Shown piece after piece: positions 43,884-54,574 of a stretch of 64,000 nucleotides of DNA. The number at the start of each line of letters is the position of its first letter. Position 1 is the first letter of the stretch. The translations under genes and the position numbers were made by a program. Source of the stretch: Hydrogenimonas cancrithermarum (GTDB taxonomy: Bacteria > Campylobacterota > Campylobacteria > Campylobacterales > Hydrogenimonadaceae). Location of the stretch: NCBI RefSeq assembly GCF_030296055.1, contig NZ_AP027370.1:310001-374000 (forward strand), in the 5' to 3' direction. A model generated the notes under the pieces. The model saw nothing but the letters and a program-made list of their open reading frames with translations. It did no database searches and was not told the origin of the DNA.

Positions 43884-45776
43884 TTACGCGAACATGACGT
43901 AGCGAATCGATGCCGACATCAGATGGGGTATCTCCTCTTTGCTGACACCGGTGATGATCAGCTGGATATCAAGGCTGGCAAGAAGTGTAAGCAAAGCGTT
44001 CTGTGAAGCGGTATCCAGGTCAAGATAGAGAGATGTATGCATTTTGATATATGCCGGAGCCGTATATTTCAAATAGCTGTAATCTCCGTTTTCAGCGCTG
44101 AAATGGTTGATTCCGAAACGAATTCCGCTTCGCCGGAGAGCAGCGGATATACGCTCCACGACAATCGGATCGAGAGAGAGCAGATCGTACTCCGATATTT
44201 CGACAAACAGACGTCCGCGAATATTTTTCGAAATCTCTTTCACCGACTTTTCGAAATGAAAAAACTTATCGCTCTCCTCCAGCATGTCCGCGATCAGCTC
44301 GAAAGAGATCGTTTGCTGCGAAAAATGGTGCTGTTTCATATATTCGATCTCGAAATTCATAAGATCGTACTCCATACCCAGCTCTATGACAACGGGCACA
44401 TAATCACCATATTTCAATATTTTCGATTCGTATGCAATGTTGAACGAGAGTGTATATGAGACCTCTTTGTTCGTTTTTAGGTCGACGATCGGATCGAAAT
44501 GGGGCTGGAGCCGTCCCTCTTTCAGTGATTTACTGATGATCTGGCGCCACTGCATCTTTCCCGCCACAACGGCAGGCCTGTCACTGCCATCGAAAGCGAC
44601 GATACGGTTCTCATGATAGAGTGACGCTTGCGAAAGTGCTGCATCCGCACAGCTCAACAACTCGCTCACATGTGATTTTCGCACATATTCGCATATTCCG
44701 ATACTCAGATAAAGAACTTCTCTCAAACCACTTCTGTCACTCAAAACCAGAAAATCTTTAATGATATTTTCCGCCAGGTCTTTTGCCGTAATCGCATTGT
44801 AAACCGGCAGTACCAATCCAAACTCTGTACCGTTGATACGGCATATGATGGGTTCATGGACCATTTCACACGATTTTTGCAAGATCGATGTGAATCGCAT
44901 AAAAATATCGTCCACTCTCTTGTGCCCTACTCTTTTATTGGCATACGGAATCCCGTTGATTCGAATCAAAACCAGTACACCACGCGACCGGCTGTCGTTT
45001 GCCAGCAGGTATTCAGGCAGTTTAACCTGAAAATAGCGCCGGTTGAAAAGGCCGGTAAGATAGTCGTAATAGAGTGTATCCTGACATTTTTTCATCGCTT
45101 CGGAACTTCTTTCATAGAGCTCTTTGACCCGTTTCACCATCGAATTCATCGTGATAACCACATTTTTCAGCTCCGGAGAAGTTGGAAGCTCTTTTTGGAT
45201 TATAAAACGGTTATGGCTGATTCCCTCAGCCTGATTTCGGATATTTTCCAAAGAACGTAACAGAATACCGAGAACGAAATGAAGAATCACGAGCCCCAAA
45301 ACGCCGAAAAAGATGAAAAGATAGAGTGTATATTTGAAAAGTTCGAAGAGCTGTGTATATGCGTCTGCTTTGTCCGCCCGTACGAGAACGACACCGAAGG
45401 ATCTATTCTTCCCATCTACAAAGTTTTCGGCAATCATTGTATGAATGCCGACAAAATCGGCGAACCAGAAAGGTACATTACCGATATCCGGTTCTTTCGT
45501 TTTGCGATAGACAGGAAGTCTCTCCATACTTTCAAACTCTATCAGCGAATAAGCCCCACTCTCGAAAAGCGTATCGATGATCTCCCGAACTTTCTCTTTC
45601 TCTCCATTGACCGCTCCGATGGAAAGACTCAACGCAAAAGCCGTATTTTTCGCTTGAACGTTGAGCTGTTCTTCGATATAACTTTTCGTTTTGAAAAAAT
45701 TGATACCCAATACACCACCGAGAAGCAACAAGAGAAGCACGGAGACATAAATTCCGATTTGCTTATAGAGTGTCAA
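43884..45776 (-). CDS. LapD-like c-di-GMP receptor with degenerate GGDEF and EAL domains
   Basis: A 630-residue inner-membrane protein: helix 1 (about 7-28), a periplasmic LapD/MoxY-type domain (about 30-148), helix 2 (about 150-172), a HAMP region, then GGDEF and EAL-like domains. The GGDEF core reads NGTEF (in RINGTEFGL), so cyclase activity is unlikely. In the EAL part, the family EAL triplet is replaced (SYTLSF follows the LQPHFDPIVDLKT block) and the DDFG motif reads NHFS, so phosphodiesterase activity is unlikely too. This fits LapD, which binds c-di-GMP and sequesters the protease LapG outside the membrane. No lapG or adhesin gene is in the window. Confidence 0.8.
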   Translation of the reverse strand: MTLYKQIGIYVSVLLLLLLGGVLGINFFKTKSYIEEQLNVQAKNTAFALSLSIGAVNGEKEKVREIIDTLFESGAYSLIEFESMERLPVYRKTKEPDIGNVPFWFADFVGIHTMIAENFVDGKNRSFGVVLVRADKADAYTQLFELFKYTLYLFIFFGVLGLVILHFVLGILLRSLENIRNQAEGISHNRFIIQKELPTSPELKNVVITMNSMVKRVKELYERSSEAMKKCQDTLYYDYLTGLFNRRYFQVKLPEYLLANDSRSRGVLVLIRINGIPYANKRVGHKRVDDIFMRFTSILQKSCEMVHEPIICRINGTEFGLVLPVYNAITAKDLAENIIKDFLVLSDRSGLREVLYLSIGICEYVRKSHVSELLSCADAALSQASLYHENRIVAFDGSDRPAVVAGKMQWRQIISKSLKEGRLQPHFDPIVDLKTNKEVSYTLSFNIAYESKILKYGDYVPVVIELGMEYDLMNFEIEYMKQHHFSQQTISFELIADMLEESDKFFHFEKSVKEISKNIRGRLFVEISEYDLLSLDPIVVERISAALRRSGIRFGINHFSAENGDYSYLKYTAPAYIKMHTSLYLDLDTASQNALLTLLASLDIQLIITGVSKEEIPHLMSASIRYVMFA

Positions 45777-45969
45777 ATTAAAACCTTGTATCTATAGGAT
45801 ACATTCTCCTTCGAAGGCTGTGCCAAGCAAAGTTTCAAGAGATACCCTATTTGTGGATTTCAACAATTGTATATAAAATTTGATTATCTAAATCTTAAGG
45901 AAAGTGTGCCGACAGACGCGTATTCATCGGTATCACATTGAAGATTTACATTGGAAGTATAAAAGCCAA

Positions 45970-46009
45970 CCTGCCGGCATCTCTTCGGATGCAACTCATT
46001 GCCGGCAGG
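45970..46009 (-). terminator. Terminator hairpin after the rhodanese gene
   Basis: CCTGCCGGCA (45970-45979) and TGCCGGCAGG (46000-46009) form a perfect 10-bp stem with a further GCAT/ATGC pairing inside. On the minus strand it is followed by TTGGCTTTTA. It lies 15 bases beyond the rhodanese stop. Confidence 0.65.
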
Positions 46010-46024
46010 AAATTACATGGAATT

Positions 46025-46396
46025 TCAGTTATCAGGTGTATAGGGGACCAGTTCGAAACCGATGGTGTTGAGGTAAAAGACACCGCCATCGAGATTCACG
46101 GCATTGTAGCCATTCTGACGGAGAAAGTTCGTGACCATGCGGGTACGGCTTCCCGTACGGCAGATAAGCCCTACCAGCGTCTCTTTGTCCGCAATTTCAT
46201 GATACGCTTCGAGAAATTTGTCTACATCGTAATTTCCGAAATCGTCGAAAAACGTAATACATTTCGCGCCAGGAACTATTCCGGTCTGCCGCCACTCCAT
46301 CTCGGTACGGATATCGATAATCTTCATCGTTCCGTTTTCCAGCATCTCTTTGGTCGGACGGATGTGGACCGCCTTGCTGATCTCTTCGGGCGTCAT
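46025..46396 (-). CDS. Rhodanese-domain protein
   Basis: A 123-residue single-domain rhodanese. The active-site loop is CRTGSRTR with Cys as sulfur acceptor (LVGLICRTGSRT), preceded by IIDIRTEMEWRQTGIVPGA and followed by YNAVNLDGGVFYLNTIGFEL. ATG at 46396 has AAAGGAAA upstream; a frame from 46459 is longer but lacks such a site. It may transfer sulfur or detoxify; the substrate is not predictable. Confidence 0.9.
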   Translation of the reverse strand: MTPEEISKAVHIRPTKEMLENGTMKIIDIRTEMEWRQTGIVPGAKCITFFDDFGNYDVDKFLEAYHEIADKETLVGLICRTGSRTRMVTNFLRQNGYNAVNLDGGVFYLNTIGFELVPYTPDN

Positions 46397-46483
46397 ACTA
46401 TTTCCTTTTGCGAATTTTTGCGCAATTTTATCATCAATCTTCTCAAATGTATTAAACAAACGAAACTATTTCTTCAATTTAAG

Positions 46484-46918
46484 CTATGTTTCGTCTCGGT
46501 CGAAATTTTTTAGAAGGGTACGATAGCGGTCGACACCCATGAAGCTCTTTTCAAGACGCCATCTCAGAATAAATTCGACAATCTGGTCTTTCAACACTTC
46601 ATCGAGATTCTCCACCCTGCCGAAATAGCCGAGACTTATGTTTTTTGCCCGCTTTTTTCCATCCTCCTCTATATAGGTTATCGCGATGATCTGGGCATAT
46701 TTCCCCTCCGATATTTTGCCGATCGTTTTCTGATTCAGCGAAATCCCGGAAAGATTGATCGCTTTGAAATCGAAAAGTTCTTTGAAATCCATGACTTTTC
46801 CGGAGAGTTTGAGCTGAGCGAAGAGCTCTTTCAGACGCTTGAGATTCTTTTTGCGTTCGATCTCGTAGGATGAAATTTCATTTGCCAGTGCCTTGAGCCG
46901 GTCGATTTTACTACTCAT
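46484..46918 (-). CDS. Conserved hypothetical coiled-coil protein
   Basis: A 144-residue soluble protein. The N-terminal third is a charged helix (SSKIDRLKALANEISSYEIERKKNLKRLKELFAQLK); the rest is a mixed alpha/beta domain (AINLSGISLNQKTIGKISEGKYAQIIAITYIEEDGKK). ATG at 46918 has GGAG and AGGA before it; ATG at 46930 is the alternative. No family recognised. It is divergent from the second NUDIX gene. Confidence 0.6.
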   Translation of the reverse strand: MSSKIDRLKALANEISSYEIERKKNLKRLKELFAQLKLSGKVMDFKELFDFKAINLSGISLNQKTIGKISEGKYAQIIAITYIEEDGKKRAKNISLGYFGRVENLDEVLKDQIVEFILRWRLEKSFMGVDRYRTLLKNFDRDET

Positions 46919-47010
46919 TTCCTGCTCCATATTAAAAAATATTACCCTATTCTATCGACTTTTTATGGTAAAATCAACACTTCATTAAGTAGTTGGAATC
47001 AAGGAAACAT

Positions 47011-47433
47011 ATGTCCATCAAGACACCCTATCTCGCCACCGACAGCATTATCGAATGTTTCGACCGAAAAGGCGATTTTCAGGGGATCGTTCTGATCGAA
47101 AGAAAAAACCGTCCACACGGGATCGCCCTGCCCGGCGGATTCGTCGAAGTCGGAGAGAGTGTCGAACATGCCTGTATCCGAGAGATGAAGGAAGAGACCG
47201 GGCTCGATATCGAATTGAGGTATCTGCTGGGTGTCTACTCCGATCCGAAGAGGGACCCGCGCTTTCATACGGCTTCGGTCGTTTTCGTCAGCCATGCCGA
47301 AGGCATTCCCGTCGGCGGCGACGATGCCAAAACGGCAAAACTTTTTCATCTTTCGGCCATTCCATGGGAACGGCTGGTTTTCGACCACGAAAAAATATTG
47401 AAAGATTATCTCCACCACAAGGAAACCTGCTGA
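47011..47433 (+). CDS. NUDIX hydrolase, ADP-ribose pyrophosphatase-like
   Basis: A 140-residue NUDIX protein with a complete box ([24 protein letters not shown]) and the [18 protein letters not shown] stretch seen in ADP-ribose and 8-oxo-dGTP hydrolase-like members. ATG at 47011 has AAGGAAAC upstream. The stop precedes the murA start by two bases, so the two are coupled. The exact substrate is uncertain. Confidence 0.9.
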   Translation: MSIKTPYLATDSIIECFDRKGDFQGIVLIERKNRPHGIALPGGFVEVGESVEHACIREMKEETGLDIELRYLLGVYSDPKRDPRFHTASVVFVSHAEGIPVGGDDAKTAKLFHLSAIPWERLVFDHEKILKDYLHHKETC

Positions 47434-47435
47434 TC

Positions 47436-48698
47436 ATGGATTACCTATCGATTTCCGGCCCCTCACGTCTAAGTGGGACCGTTACGATCTCCGGTGCCAA
47501 AAACGCCGCTCTCCCTCTCATTGCAGCCACCCTTCTATGCAACGAACCCTGTACCATCGACAACATTCCCGACGTCGCCGACATTCGTACCCTCTTGAAA
47601 CTGCTCGGCAAACTCGGAAGCGAATTCGTTTTCGAAGAACATACTCTGAGTATCGACAACGAAGAGATCACCAACACCACCGCGACTTACGACATCGTCA
47701 AGACCATGCGTGCGTCTATCCTGGTTCTCGGCCCGCTTCTGGCACGTTTCGGGCGATGCGAGGTGAGCCTGCCCGGCGGCTGCGCCATCGGGCAGCGTCC
47801 GATCGACCTGCACCTCAAAGCACTCGAACAGATGGGTGCACTCATCGAAATCAAAAACGGTTACGTCGTTGCTACCGCCCCGGAAGGGCTTCGCGGAGCG
47901 CGTATCATTTTCGACAAAGTGACCGTAACCGGCAGTGAAAATATCATTATGGCGGCTGCCCTGGCAAAGGGAAAAACGGAACTCATCAATGTGGCGAAAG
48001 AGCCCGAAGTGGTTCAGCTGTGCGAAGTCCTGCGTGATGCGGGGCTACAGATCGAAGGAATCGGTACCGACGAGCTGACGATACACGGAACCGACAGAGA
48101 ACCACTCTGTTTCCAACCCTTTTCGATCATTCCCGACCGTATCGAAGCCGGCACCTATCTTTGTGCCGCAGCCATCACCTACAGCTCTATCAGACTCGAA
48201 AATGTCCGGGCCGACCATCTTGACGCCGTAACGGCCAAACTCCATGAAGCGGGATGCCGTATCGAAAACGATACAAAAACCATGACGATCTATCCGGCTG
48301 CCAGGCTCAAAGCGTTCGAGATCTCCACGACGGAGTACCCAGGATTTCCCACCGATATGCAGGCCCAGTTCATGGCACTTGCGACCCAGGCCGAAGGGGT
48401 GAGCATCATCGAAGAGAGGCTGTTCGAAAACCGTTTTATGCATGTGAGCGAACTTCAGCGGCTGGGTGCCAGTATCCACCTCAAAGGCAATACCGCAACC
48501 CTCAACGGCCCGATCCAGCTTCTCGGTGCAGATGTAATGGCGACCGATTTGCGGGCGAGCAGCGCACTCGTTCTGGGTGGCCTGGCGGCAAGCGGCGTTA
48601 CGAACGTCCACCGCATTTATCATCTAGACCGTGGATACGAACGCTTACATGAGAAACTGAAAGGTCTCGGTGTCGACCTTGAAAGATTGAAGGAGTAG
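47436..48698 (+). CDS. murA: UDP-N-acetylglucosamine 1-carboxyvinyltransferase
   Basis: MurA starts peptidoglycan precursor synthesis by moving enolpyruvate from PEP to UDP-GlcNAc. The 420-residue protein has the start [34 protein letters not shown], and the catalytic Cys in [15 protein letters not shown], the residue alkylated by fosfomycin. [14 protein letters not shown] and [15 protein letters not shown] are also present. ATG is at 47436; the long open frame that extends upstream belongs to the NUDIX shadow. Only a Cys-type enzyme is predicted, so fosfomycin sensitivity at the target is likely. Confidence 0.96.
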   Translation: MDYLSISGPSRLSGTVTISGAKNAALPLIAATLLCNEPCTIDNIPDVADIRTLLKLLGKLGSEFVFEEHTLSIDNEEITNTTATYDIVKTMRASILVLGPLLARFGRCEVSLPGGCAIGQRPIDLHLKALEQMGALIEIKNGYVVATAPEGLRGARIIFDKVTVTGSENIIMAAALAKGKTELINVAKEPEVVQLCEVLRDAGLQIEGIGTDELTIHGTDREPLCFQPFSIIPDRIEAGTYLCAAAITYSSIRLENVRADHLDAVTAKLHEAGCRIENDTKTMTIYPAARLKAFEISTTEYPGFPTDMQAQFMALATQAEGVSIIEERLFENRFMHVSELQRLGASIHLKGNTATLNGPIQLLGADVMATDLRASSALVLGGLAASGVTNVHRIYHLDRGYERLHEKLKGLGVDLERLKE

Positions 48699-48709
48699 TT
48701 TCTACTCCT
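48691..48709. terminator. Inverted repeat at the convergent murA/hspR ends
   Basis: AGGAGTAG-TTT-CTACTCCT, an 8-bp perfect repeat covering both stop codons. It has no T-run on either side. A bidirectional terminator is possible but weak. Confidence 0.35.
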
Positions 48710-49079
48710 CTTCGAAGATGATGATTTCGTAGTTGTTTTTGGCGATAATGGCACGATGACTCGGAATGACCGTATCGTTGTTGGCTTTCTCGAGCTCTTC
48801 TCTCAACGAGTCGATCTCTTTTTGCATCGCATCGATCTTCTCTTTGAGCTGCATGATGATATCCACACCCGCAAGGTTGACACCCAATTCGCGCGTCAGA
48901 CGTAAAATCAGTTTGATACGATCGATATCGCGCTGTGAGTAGAGACGCATACGCCCCTGTGTCCGTGAAGGCTCGATAAGCCCTTCCCTCTCATACTGCC
49001 TGAGTGTCTGGGGATGGATATTCAACACCTTCGCCACTACACTGATCAAATAGACCGGTTCATCATAACTGTGCATCAT
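48702..49079 (-). CDS. hspR: Heat-shock repressor HspR (MerR family)
   Basis: A 125-residue MerR-type regulator. The DNA-binding part ([46 protein letters not shown]) has the HspR pattern, and a coiled-coil dimerisation helix follows ([22 protein letters not shown]). In Helicobacter and Campylobacter, HspR represses cbpA-hspR and the groESL/dnaK operons. It overlaps the cbpA stop by four bases and shares its promoter. Confidence 0.92.
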   Translation of the reverse strand: MMHSYDEPVYLISVVAKVLNIHPQTLRQYEREGLIEPSRTQGRMRLYSQRDIDRIKLILRLTRELGVNLAGVDIIMQLKEKIDAMQKEIDSLREELEKANNDTVIPSHRAIIAKNNYEIIIFEEE

Positions 49080-49978
49080 TCACCTCCCGGAAGTTTCTCT
49101 TCCATCATTTTAGCAAGTTCGGGGTCGAGATCCTCGACTTTCGGCAAGACAATGTTGGCAATCAAGTAGAGATCGCCTTTCACTTTCGTCTTGCGATTCA
49201 TGACACCCAGCCCTTTGACACGGAATTTCTGACCGTTTTTGGTGTTTTTCGGAACTTTGAGCGTGATCTCTTTCTCCAATGTAGGAACCTTGATTTTTCC
49301 ACCGAACATTGCTGTTTTCAACGGAATATCGATCGTTTTATAGAGGTCGTCCCCTCGTCTCTCGTATTCAGGGCTCGGCGCCACTTCGATTTTCAGAAGC
49401 AGATCGCCACGCTGTCCATTGTAACTCTTGCCTTTTCCGCGGATACGCAAGGTCTCCCCGGTTTTGACACCGGCGGGAATGCGGATATCGAAATTTTCAC
49501 CATTGACGGAGATGCTGTGGGTTCCTCCGAGTGCCGCGACATTGAACGGTATCGTGATCTTCGCATGGATATCCAAATCGGGCGTACCCATGCCACCCAT
49601 GTCGAATCCGCCGAATCCGCCACCGCTGAATCCACCGAATCCCCCGCGTGCGGAACCGCCGCCGAATCCGCCGAACCCTCCGCCGAATATGTTGCGGAGA
49701 ATCTCGTCGAGGTCGACATTGGCACCCTGTCCCTGCGCGAAATCATGGAAGTTCTGACCGCCGAATATCTGATCGCCGAACTGGTCGTACTGTTTCTTCT
49801 TCTCAGGATCGCTCAGAACTTCATACGCAGCATTGATCTCTTTGAACTTCTCTTCCGCTTCAGGGTCTTTGTTGATATCGGGATGGTATTTTCTCGCTAA
49901 TTTCCGATAGGCACGTTTGATTTCGTCGGCGCTTGCGTTTTCGCTAACACCCAATGTTTCATAGAGGCTTTTACTCAT
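49076..49978 (-). CDS. cbpA: DnaJ-family co-chaperone CbpA
   Basis: A 300-residue type II DnaJ protein. The J domain ([42 protein letters not shown]) has the HPD tripeptide; a long Gly/Phe-rich stretch (about 95-140) follows. The two C-terminal beta domains follow (about 145-300), without the cysteine zinc repeats of true DnaJ. ATG at 49978 has GGAAGGAG upstream; a start at 49993 is possible but not better. It forms the heat-shock operon cbpA-hspR. Confidence 0.93.
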   Translation of the reverse strand: MSKSLYETLGVSENASADEIKRAYRKLARKYHPDINKDPEAEEKFKEINAAYEVLSDPEKKKQYDQFGDQIFGGQNFHDFAQGQGANVDLDEILRNIFGGGFGGFGGGSARGGFGGFSGGGFGGFDMGGMGTPDLDIHAKITIPFNVAALGGTHSISVNGENFDIRIPAGVKTGETLRIRGKGKSYNGQRGDLLLKIEVAPSPEYERRGDDLYKTIDIPLKTAMFGGKIKVPTLEKEITLKVPKNTKNGQKFRVKGLGVMNRKTKVKGDLYLIANIVLPKVEDLDPELAKMMEEKLPGGE

Positions 49979-50010
49979 GCCCACTCCTTCCAACTAACCA
50001 ATTTTGCATA

Positions 50011-50050
50011 ATTATATCACAATAGTTTAGTCAAAGTCAATCAACTTTGA
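50011..50050 (-). promoter_or_regulatory. cbpA-hspR promoter with overlapping inverted-repeat operator
   Basis: On the minus strand, TTGACT (50035-50040) and TATAAT (50011-50016) stand 18 bases apart. A perfect inverted repeat TCAAAGT-N6-ACTTTGA (50031-50050) covers the -35. HspR operators (HAIR: CTTGAGT-N7-ACTCAAG) are of the same general form, though the half-site differs. Autorepression by HspR is the obvious reading. Confidence 0.6.
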
Positions 50051-50116
50051 TCATAAAAACATAATCATACCTACTCTCTTTTTCATTCGGTTTTGGACAA
50101 ATTGGAGTGAGTGGCA

Positions 50117-50137
50117 CGGTGCGGAATCTCCGCACCG
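50117..50137 (-). terminator. GC-rich hairpin downstream of purH
   Basis: CGGTGCGGA-ATC-TCCGCACCG, a 9-bp perfect stem with a 3-base loop, 14 bases after the purH stop. The minus-strand tail (TGCCACTC) has no T-run, so it may slow decay rather than terminate by itself. Confidence 0.4.
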
Positions 50138-50151
50138 GGAAGTAGAGAGGT

Positions 50152-51687
50152 TTAGTGAAGAAAGTGGCGTACGCCGGTAAAGTAGAGTGCGATGTCGTGT
50201 TCGTCGGCCGCTGCGATCACCTCGTCGTCACGGATCGAACCGCCCGGCTCGATAATGGCTTTGATGCCCGCGGCCGCCGCCGCATCGATCGAGTCGCGGA
50301 ACGGGAAGAACGCTTCGCTCGCCATCGCCGCACCCGTGACGTCGAGACCCATCTCTTCCGCCTTTTTAAGTGCACATCGCGCGGCATCCACTCGGCTCGT
50401 CATCCCCATCCCGACGGCGACCATTGCACTGTTTTTGACGTAGACGACGCAGTTTGACTTGGTCAGAGCCGCCACTTTGTAGGCGATTTCCAGGTCTTTC
50501 ATCTCCTGCTCGCTCGCCTGTCGTTTTGACTTGCACTCGGCTTTTTCGATCTCTTCCTCTTTCACTTTGTCGGCATCCTGGTAGACAAAACCGCCGGAAA
50601 TGTGTTTGAAGTCGTACGCGTCATCGCTGACGATCAGCTTGTCGCTGCCGTACTCGAAGAGTTTGATACGCTTCTTGGAAGCGAACACCTCCTGGGCCTC
50701 CGGTGTAATTTGCCCGGCGATGATCACTTCGAGGAAGATCTCGTTCATCTTCTGAGCCAATGCTTTGTCGACGACACCGTTGACAGCCACGACACCGCCG
50801 AAAGCCGATACCGGGTCACACTTGAGCGCATCGACGTAAGCATCGATCAGGTTGTCGCGGATCGCGAAGCCGCATGGGTTTCCGTGCTTGACGATACAGA
50901 CGGCGTTTTCATCCCCGAATGCCGCTGCGATCTTCACTGCACCGCTGATATCGGTAAGGTTGTTGAAGCTCGCTTCACCTTTGAGGGTTTTGAAGTTTTT
51001 GCTGAAAAAGTCGTCGAACTCGTAGAGCGCACCTTTCTGATGCGGGTTTTCGCCATAACGGGTGTTGAAAACTTTGTTTCCGACGATAAACTGTTTTTCT
51101 CCGAAACCTTCGTTGAAGCGCTTATTCATATAGTTGGCGATCATACTGTCATACGCCGCCGTATGTTCGAACGCCTTGATCATGAGGCCACGGCGCATCT
51201 GAAGCGTATTCTGACCGTTTTTGAGCGCTTCAAGCACCGGCACGTAGTCGTTCGGATCGGTCACGATGATAACGTCGTTGAAATTCTTCGCCGCACTGCG
51301 CACCATCGCGGGCCCGCCGATATCGATATTTTCGATGATTTCATCGAAATCGTCGGTACGCTCGATCGTCGCCTTGAAAGGGTAGAGATTCACGCAAACC
51401 AGGTCGATTCCGACAATCCCATGCGCTTTCGCCGTCTCGACATGCTCTTCAAGATCGCGCCGATGCAAAATACCTCCGTGAACATACGGATTCAGCGTCT
51501 TGACACGCCCGTCAAACATCTCCGGAAACTTCGTCACTTCGCTGATATCGATCGCCTTGACGCCGTTCTCTTTGAGAACCTTCAGCGTACCGCCGGTCGA
51601 AACGATCTCGAAGCCGAGCGCTTCCAGCCCTTTGGCAAACTCCACCACACCTGTTTTGTCACTTACACTCACCAACGCTCGTGCCAT
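50152..51687 (-). CDS. purH: Bifunctional AICAR transformylase/IMP cyclohydrolase
   Basis: PurH does the last two steps of IMP synthesis. The 511-residue protein has the N-terminal cyclohydrolase ([53 protein letters not shown]) and the C-terminal transformylase ([47 protein letters not shown]-like [13 protein letters not shown]). The length is normal. It is downstream of purL on the same strand. Confidence 0.97.
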   Translation of the reverse strand: MARALVSVSDKTGVVEFAKGLEALGFEIVSTGGTLKVLKENGVKAIDISEVTKFPEMFDGRVKTLNPYVHGGILHRRDLEEHVETAKAHGIVGIDLVCVNLYPFKATIERTDDFDEIIENIDIGGPAMVRSAAKNFNDVIIVTDPNDYVPVLEALKNGQNTLQMRRGLMIKAFEHTAAYDSMIANYMNKRFNEGFGEKQFIVGNKVFNTRYGENPHQKGALYEFDDFFSKNFKTLKGEASFNNLTDISGAVKIAAAFGDENAVCIVKHGNPCGFAIRDNLIDAYVDALKCDPVSAFGGVVAVNGVVDKALAQKMNEIFLEVIIAGQITPEAQEVFASKKRIKLFEYGSDKLIVSDDAYDFKHISGGFVYQDADKVKEEEIEKAECKSKRQASEQEMKDLEIAYKVAALTKSNCVVYVKNSAMVAVGMGMTSRVDAARCALKKAEEMGLDVTGAAMASEAFFPFRDSIDAAAAAGIKAIIEPGGSIRDDEVIAAADEHDIALYFTGVRHFLH

Positions 51688-51723
51688 TGTCCAGTCCTTC
51701 TTCTTTATTGTTGCATTCTCATG

Positions 51724-51742
51724 AAAACGGCCCGGGTGGGCC
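51724..51742 (-). terminator. Hairpin between purL and purH
   Basis: GGCCC-ACCC-GGGCC on the minus strand followed by GTTTTC. The stem is strong but the T-run short. It may reduce readthrough from purL into purH. Confidence 0.4.
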
Positions 51743-51755
51743 TACGACGTAAAGG

Positions 51756-53966
51756 TCAGATATCCTGTTCGATAATTCGCTTGAACGTATTGAAGTAGAG
51801 ATCGTTCAGCTTCTCCATCGACATTTCGACGTCGTTGAGTTTCACTTTGTCGCCGCCGACCGATCCGATCGCCTCGCACTTCAATCCCCGTTCTTTCGCC
51901 ATTTCAGCCACAGCGTCGACATTCTCCGACGCCACTTCGAGCACTGCACGTGCGAAGCTCTCGCTGAAAATGTTGATATCTTCACCAAGATCGGCTTTGA
52001 CATCGGCCCCCATACCGCCGACTGCCGCCATTTTCGCGATTGCGATGGCCAAACCGCCGACATTGAGATCTTTCGCCGCTTTCAGCAACCCTTTTTTGTT
52101 CGCTTCGATCACGAGATCCCAAAGTGCCAGCTCTTTATCGTAATCGATCTGCGGCAGCGTACCGCCCGTGACTTTGAAGAGCTCTTTGAGATAGAGACTG
52201 CCACCGAACTCTCTGCGTGTTTCGCCGATAAGCAGGAGTTTGTCACCCTCTTCCTGAAAAGATGAAGGCAGCACATTGTGCTGGGAATCATTGACGCCGA
52301 CCATGCCGATCGTCGGGGTCGGGAAGACGCTGACGCCGTTGGTTTCATTGTATAAAGAGACGTTGCCGCCCGTCACCGGCGTATTCAGTTTCGCACACGC
52401 CTCCTTGATCCCTTCGCATCCCTGCGCGAACTGCCACATCACCTCCGGGTTTTCCGGATTGCCGTAGTTGAGACAGTCGGTAATCGCCAGCGGACGTGCA
52501 CCGCTCATCGCAACGTTTCGGCCCGACTCGATCACCGCCGCCGCCGCACCCCCTTTGGGGTCGATGTAGCAGTAGCGCGGATTACAGTCGGAACTCATCG
52601 CGATCGCACGGCCGTTCTCCTTGACGCGGATCACCGATGCATCGAGTTTTCCGCCGTTTTTGATCGTGTTGGTCTGCACCATCGAGTCGTACTGCTCGTA
52701 AACCCATGCTTTGTCGACAACTTCGATCGATTTGACCAGCGATTCGAACGCCTCCTGGTTGGAGGGGAGTTCATATTTGTCAATATCAATATCTTTGATC
52801 TCATCCAGATATTTCGGGCGTGCCGTCGGGCGGTCGAGTACCGGCGCCTCCTCGCTGACCGGATCGACCGGCACTTCAGCCACCTTCTTCCCGTGCCAGT
52901 AGAGCTCCATCAATCCCGTATCGGTCACCTCGCCGATCACCGCACAATCGAGCTCCCACTTTTCGAAAATTTCGATGATTTTATCTTCCGTCCCTTTGCG
53001 CGCACAGATCAGCATCCGCTCCTGCGACTCGCTCAGCATCAGATCGTACGGTGTCATCCCCTCTTCGCGCATCGGCACTTTGTCCAGATCCATCCGCATA
53101 CCGCTGCCGCTTCGCCCCGCCATCTCGAACGAGCTGGAGGTCAAACCTGCCGCACCCATATCCTGGATACCCACGACATAGTCGGTCTTGAAAAGTTCCA
53201 GACACGCCTCGAGCAGCAGTTTTTCGGTAAAAGGGTCACCGACCTGTACCGTCGGACGAAGCGATTTGGACTCTTCGGTGAAGCTGTCGGAACTCATCAC
53301 CGCGCCCCCCAGGCCGTCGCGGCCGGTTTTGGAACCGACATAGATAACCGGGTTGCCGACACCTTCGGCTTTGCCGTAGAAGATTTCGTCCGCTTTCGCG
53401 ATACCCAACGTAAAGGCGTTGACGAGAATATTGCCGTTGTAGCTGTCGTCGAAGAACGTTTCGCCGCCGACGGTCGGAACACCCATACAGTTGCCGTACC
53501 CGCCGATACCTGCGACGACGCCGCGCACGAGGTGGCGCTGATAGGCTGCCGACTGGTCATCACCGCGGACACGTCCGAAACGAAGGGCATTGAGGTTCGC
53601 CACCGGGCGCGCACCCATCGTGAAAACATCGCGCAAAATACCGCCGACACCCGTTGCCGCCCCCTGATAGGGCTCGATGAAACTCGGATGGTTGTGACTC
53701 TCCATCTTGAAAACCGCCGCATAACCGTCACCAATATCGATAACACCGGCATTCTCGCCCGGCCCCTGAATTATCCACGGCGCCTCGGTCGGGAAGCCGC
53801 GCAGATATTTCTTGCTCGACTTGTAACTGCAGTGCTCGCTCCACATTGCACTGAAAATACCAATTTCTACGATATTCGGAAGCCGCCCCAATATCTTTTT
53901 AATATGTTCGAAATCCTCTTCGGAAAGTTTGTGTGCCTTCAAAATCTCGGCGATATCCTGTTGCAT
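51756..53966 (-). CDS. purL: Phosphoribosylformylglycinamidine synthase II
   Basis: PurL amidates FGAR to FGAM in purine synthesis. At 736 residues it is the short PurL form that works with separate PurS and PurQ, neither of which is in the window. The ATP/substrate motifs [52 protein letters not shown] and GNVSLYNE are present. It starts with [20 protein letters not shown] and is complete. Confidence 0.96.
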   Translation of the reverse strand: MQQDIAEILKAHKLSEEDFEHIKKILGRLPNIVEIGIFSAMWSEHCSYKSSKKYLRGFPTEAPWIIQGPGENAGVIDIGDGYAAVFKMESHNHPSFIEPYQGAATGVGGILRDVFTMGARPVANLNALRFGRVRGDDQSAAYQRHLVRGVVAGIGGYGNCMGVPTVGGETFFDDSYNGNILVNAFTLGIAKADEIFYGKAEGVGNPVIYVGSKTGRDGLGGAVMSSDSFTEESKSLRPTVQVGDPFTEKLLLEACLELFKTDYVVGIQDMGAAGLTSSSFEMAGRSGSGMRMDLDKVPMREEGMTPYDLMLSESQERMLICARKGTEDKIIEIFEKWELDCAVIGEVTDTGLMELYWHGKKVAEVPVDPVSEEAPVLDRPTARPKYLDEIKDIDIDKYELPSNQEAFESLVKSIEVVDKAWVYEQYDSMVQTNTIKNGGKLDASVIRVKENGRAIAMSSDCNPRYCYIDPKGGAAAAVIESGRNVAMSGARPLAITDCLNYGNPENPEVMWQFAQGCEGIKEACAKLNTPVTGGNVSLYNETNGVSVFPTPTIGMVGVNDSQHNVLPSSFQEEGDKLLLIGETRREFGGSLYLKELFKVTGGTLPQIDYDKELALWDLVIEANKKGLLKAAKDLNVGGLAIAIAKMAAVGGMGADVKADLGEDINIFSESFARAVLEVASENVDAVAEMAKERGLKCEAIGSVGGDKVKLNDVEMSMEKLNDLYFNTFKRIIEQDI

Positions 53967-54503
<537 letters not shown>

Positions 54504-54511
54504 TTCCTGAA

Positions 54512-54540
54512 CAGGGCGGTTTTTCGCCCTGCTTTATCTC
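54512..54540 (+). terminator. Rho-independent terminator of the cold-shock gene
   Basis: CAGGGCG-GTTTTT-CGCCCTG, a perfect 7-bp stem with a 6-base loop, followed by CTTTATCT. It begins eight bases after the stop codon. Confidence 0.75.
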
Positions 54541-54574
54541 CTGCTACCCTACTTTCTTTTATCAACTCGAACCA

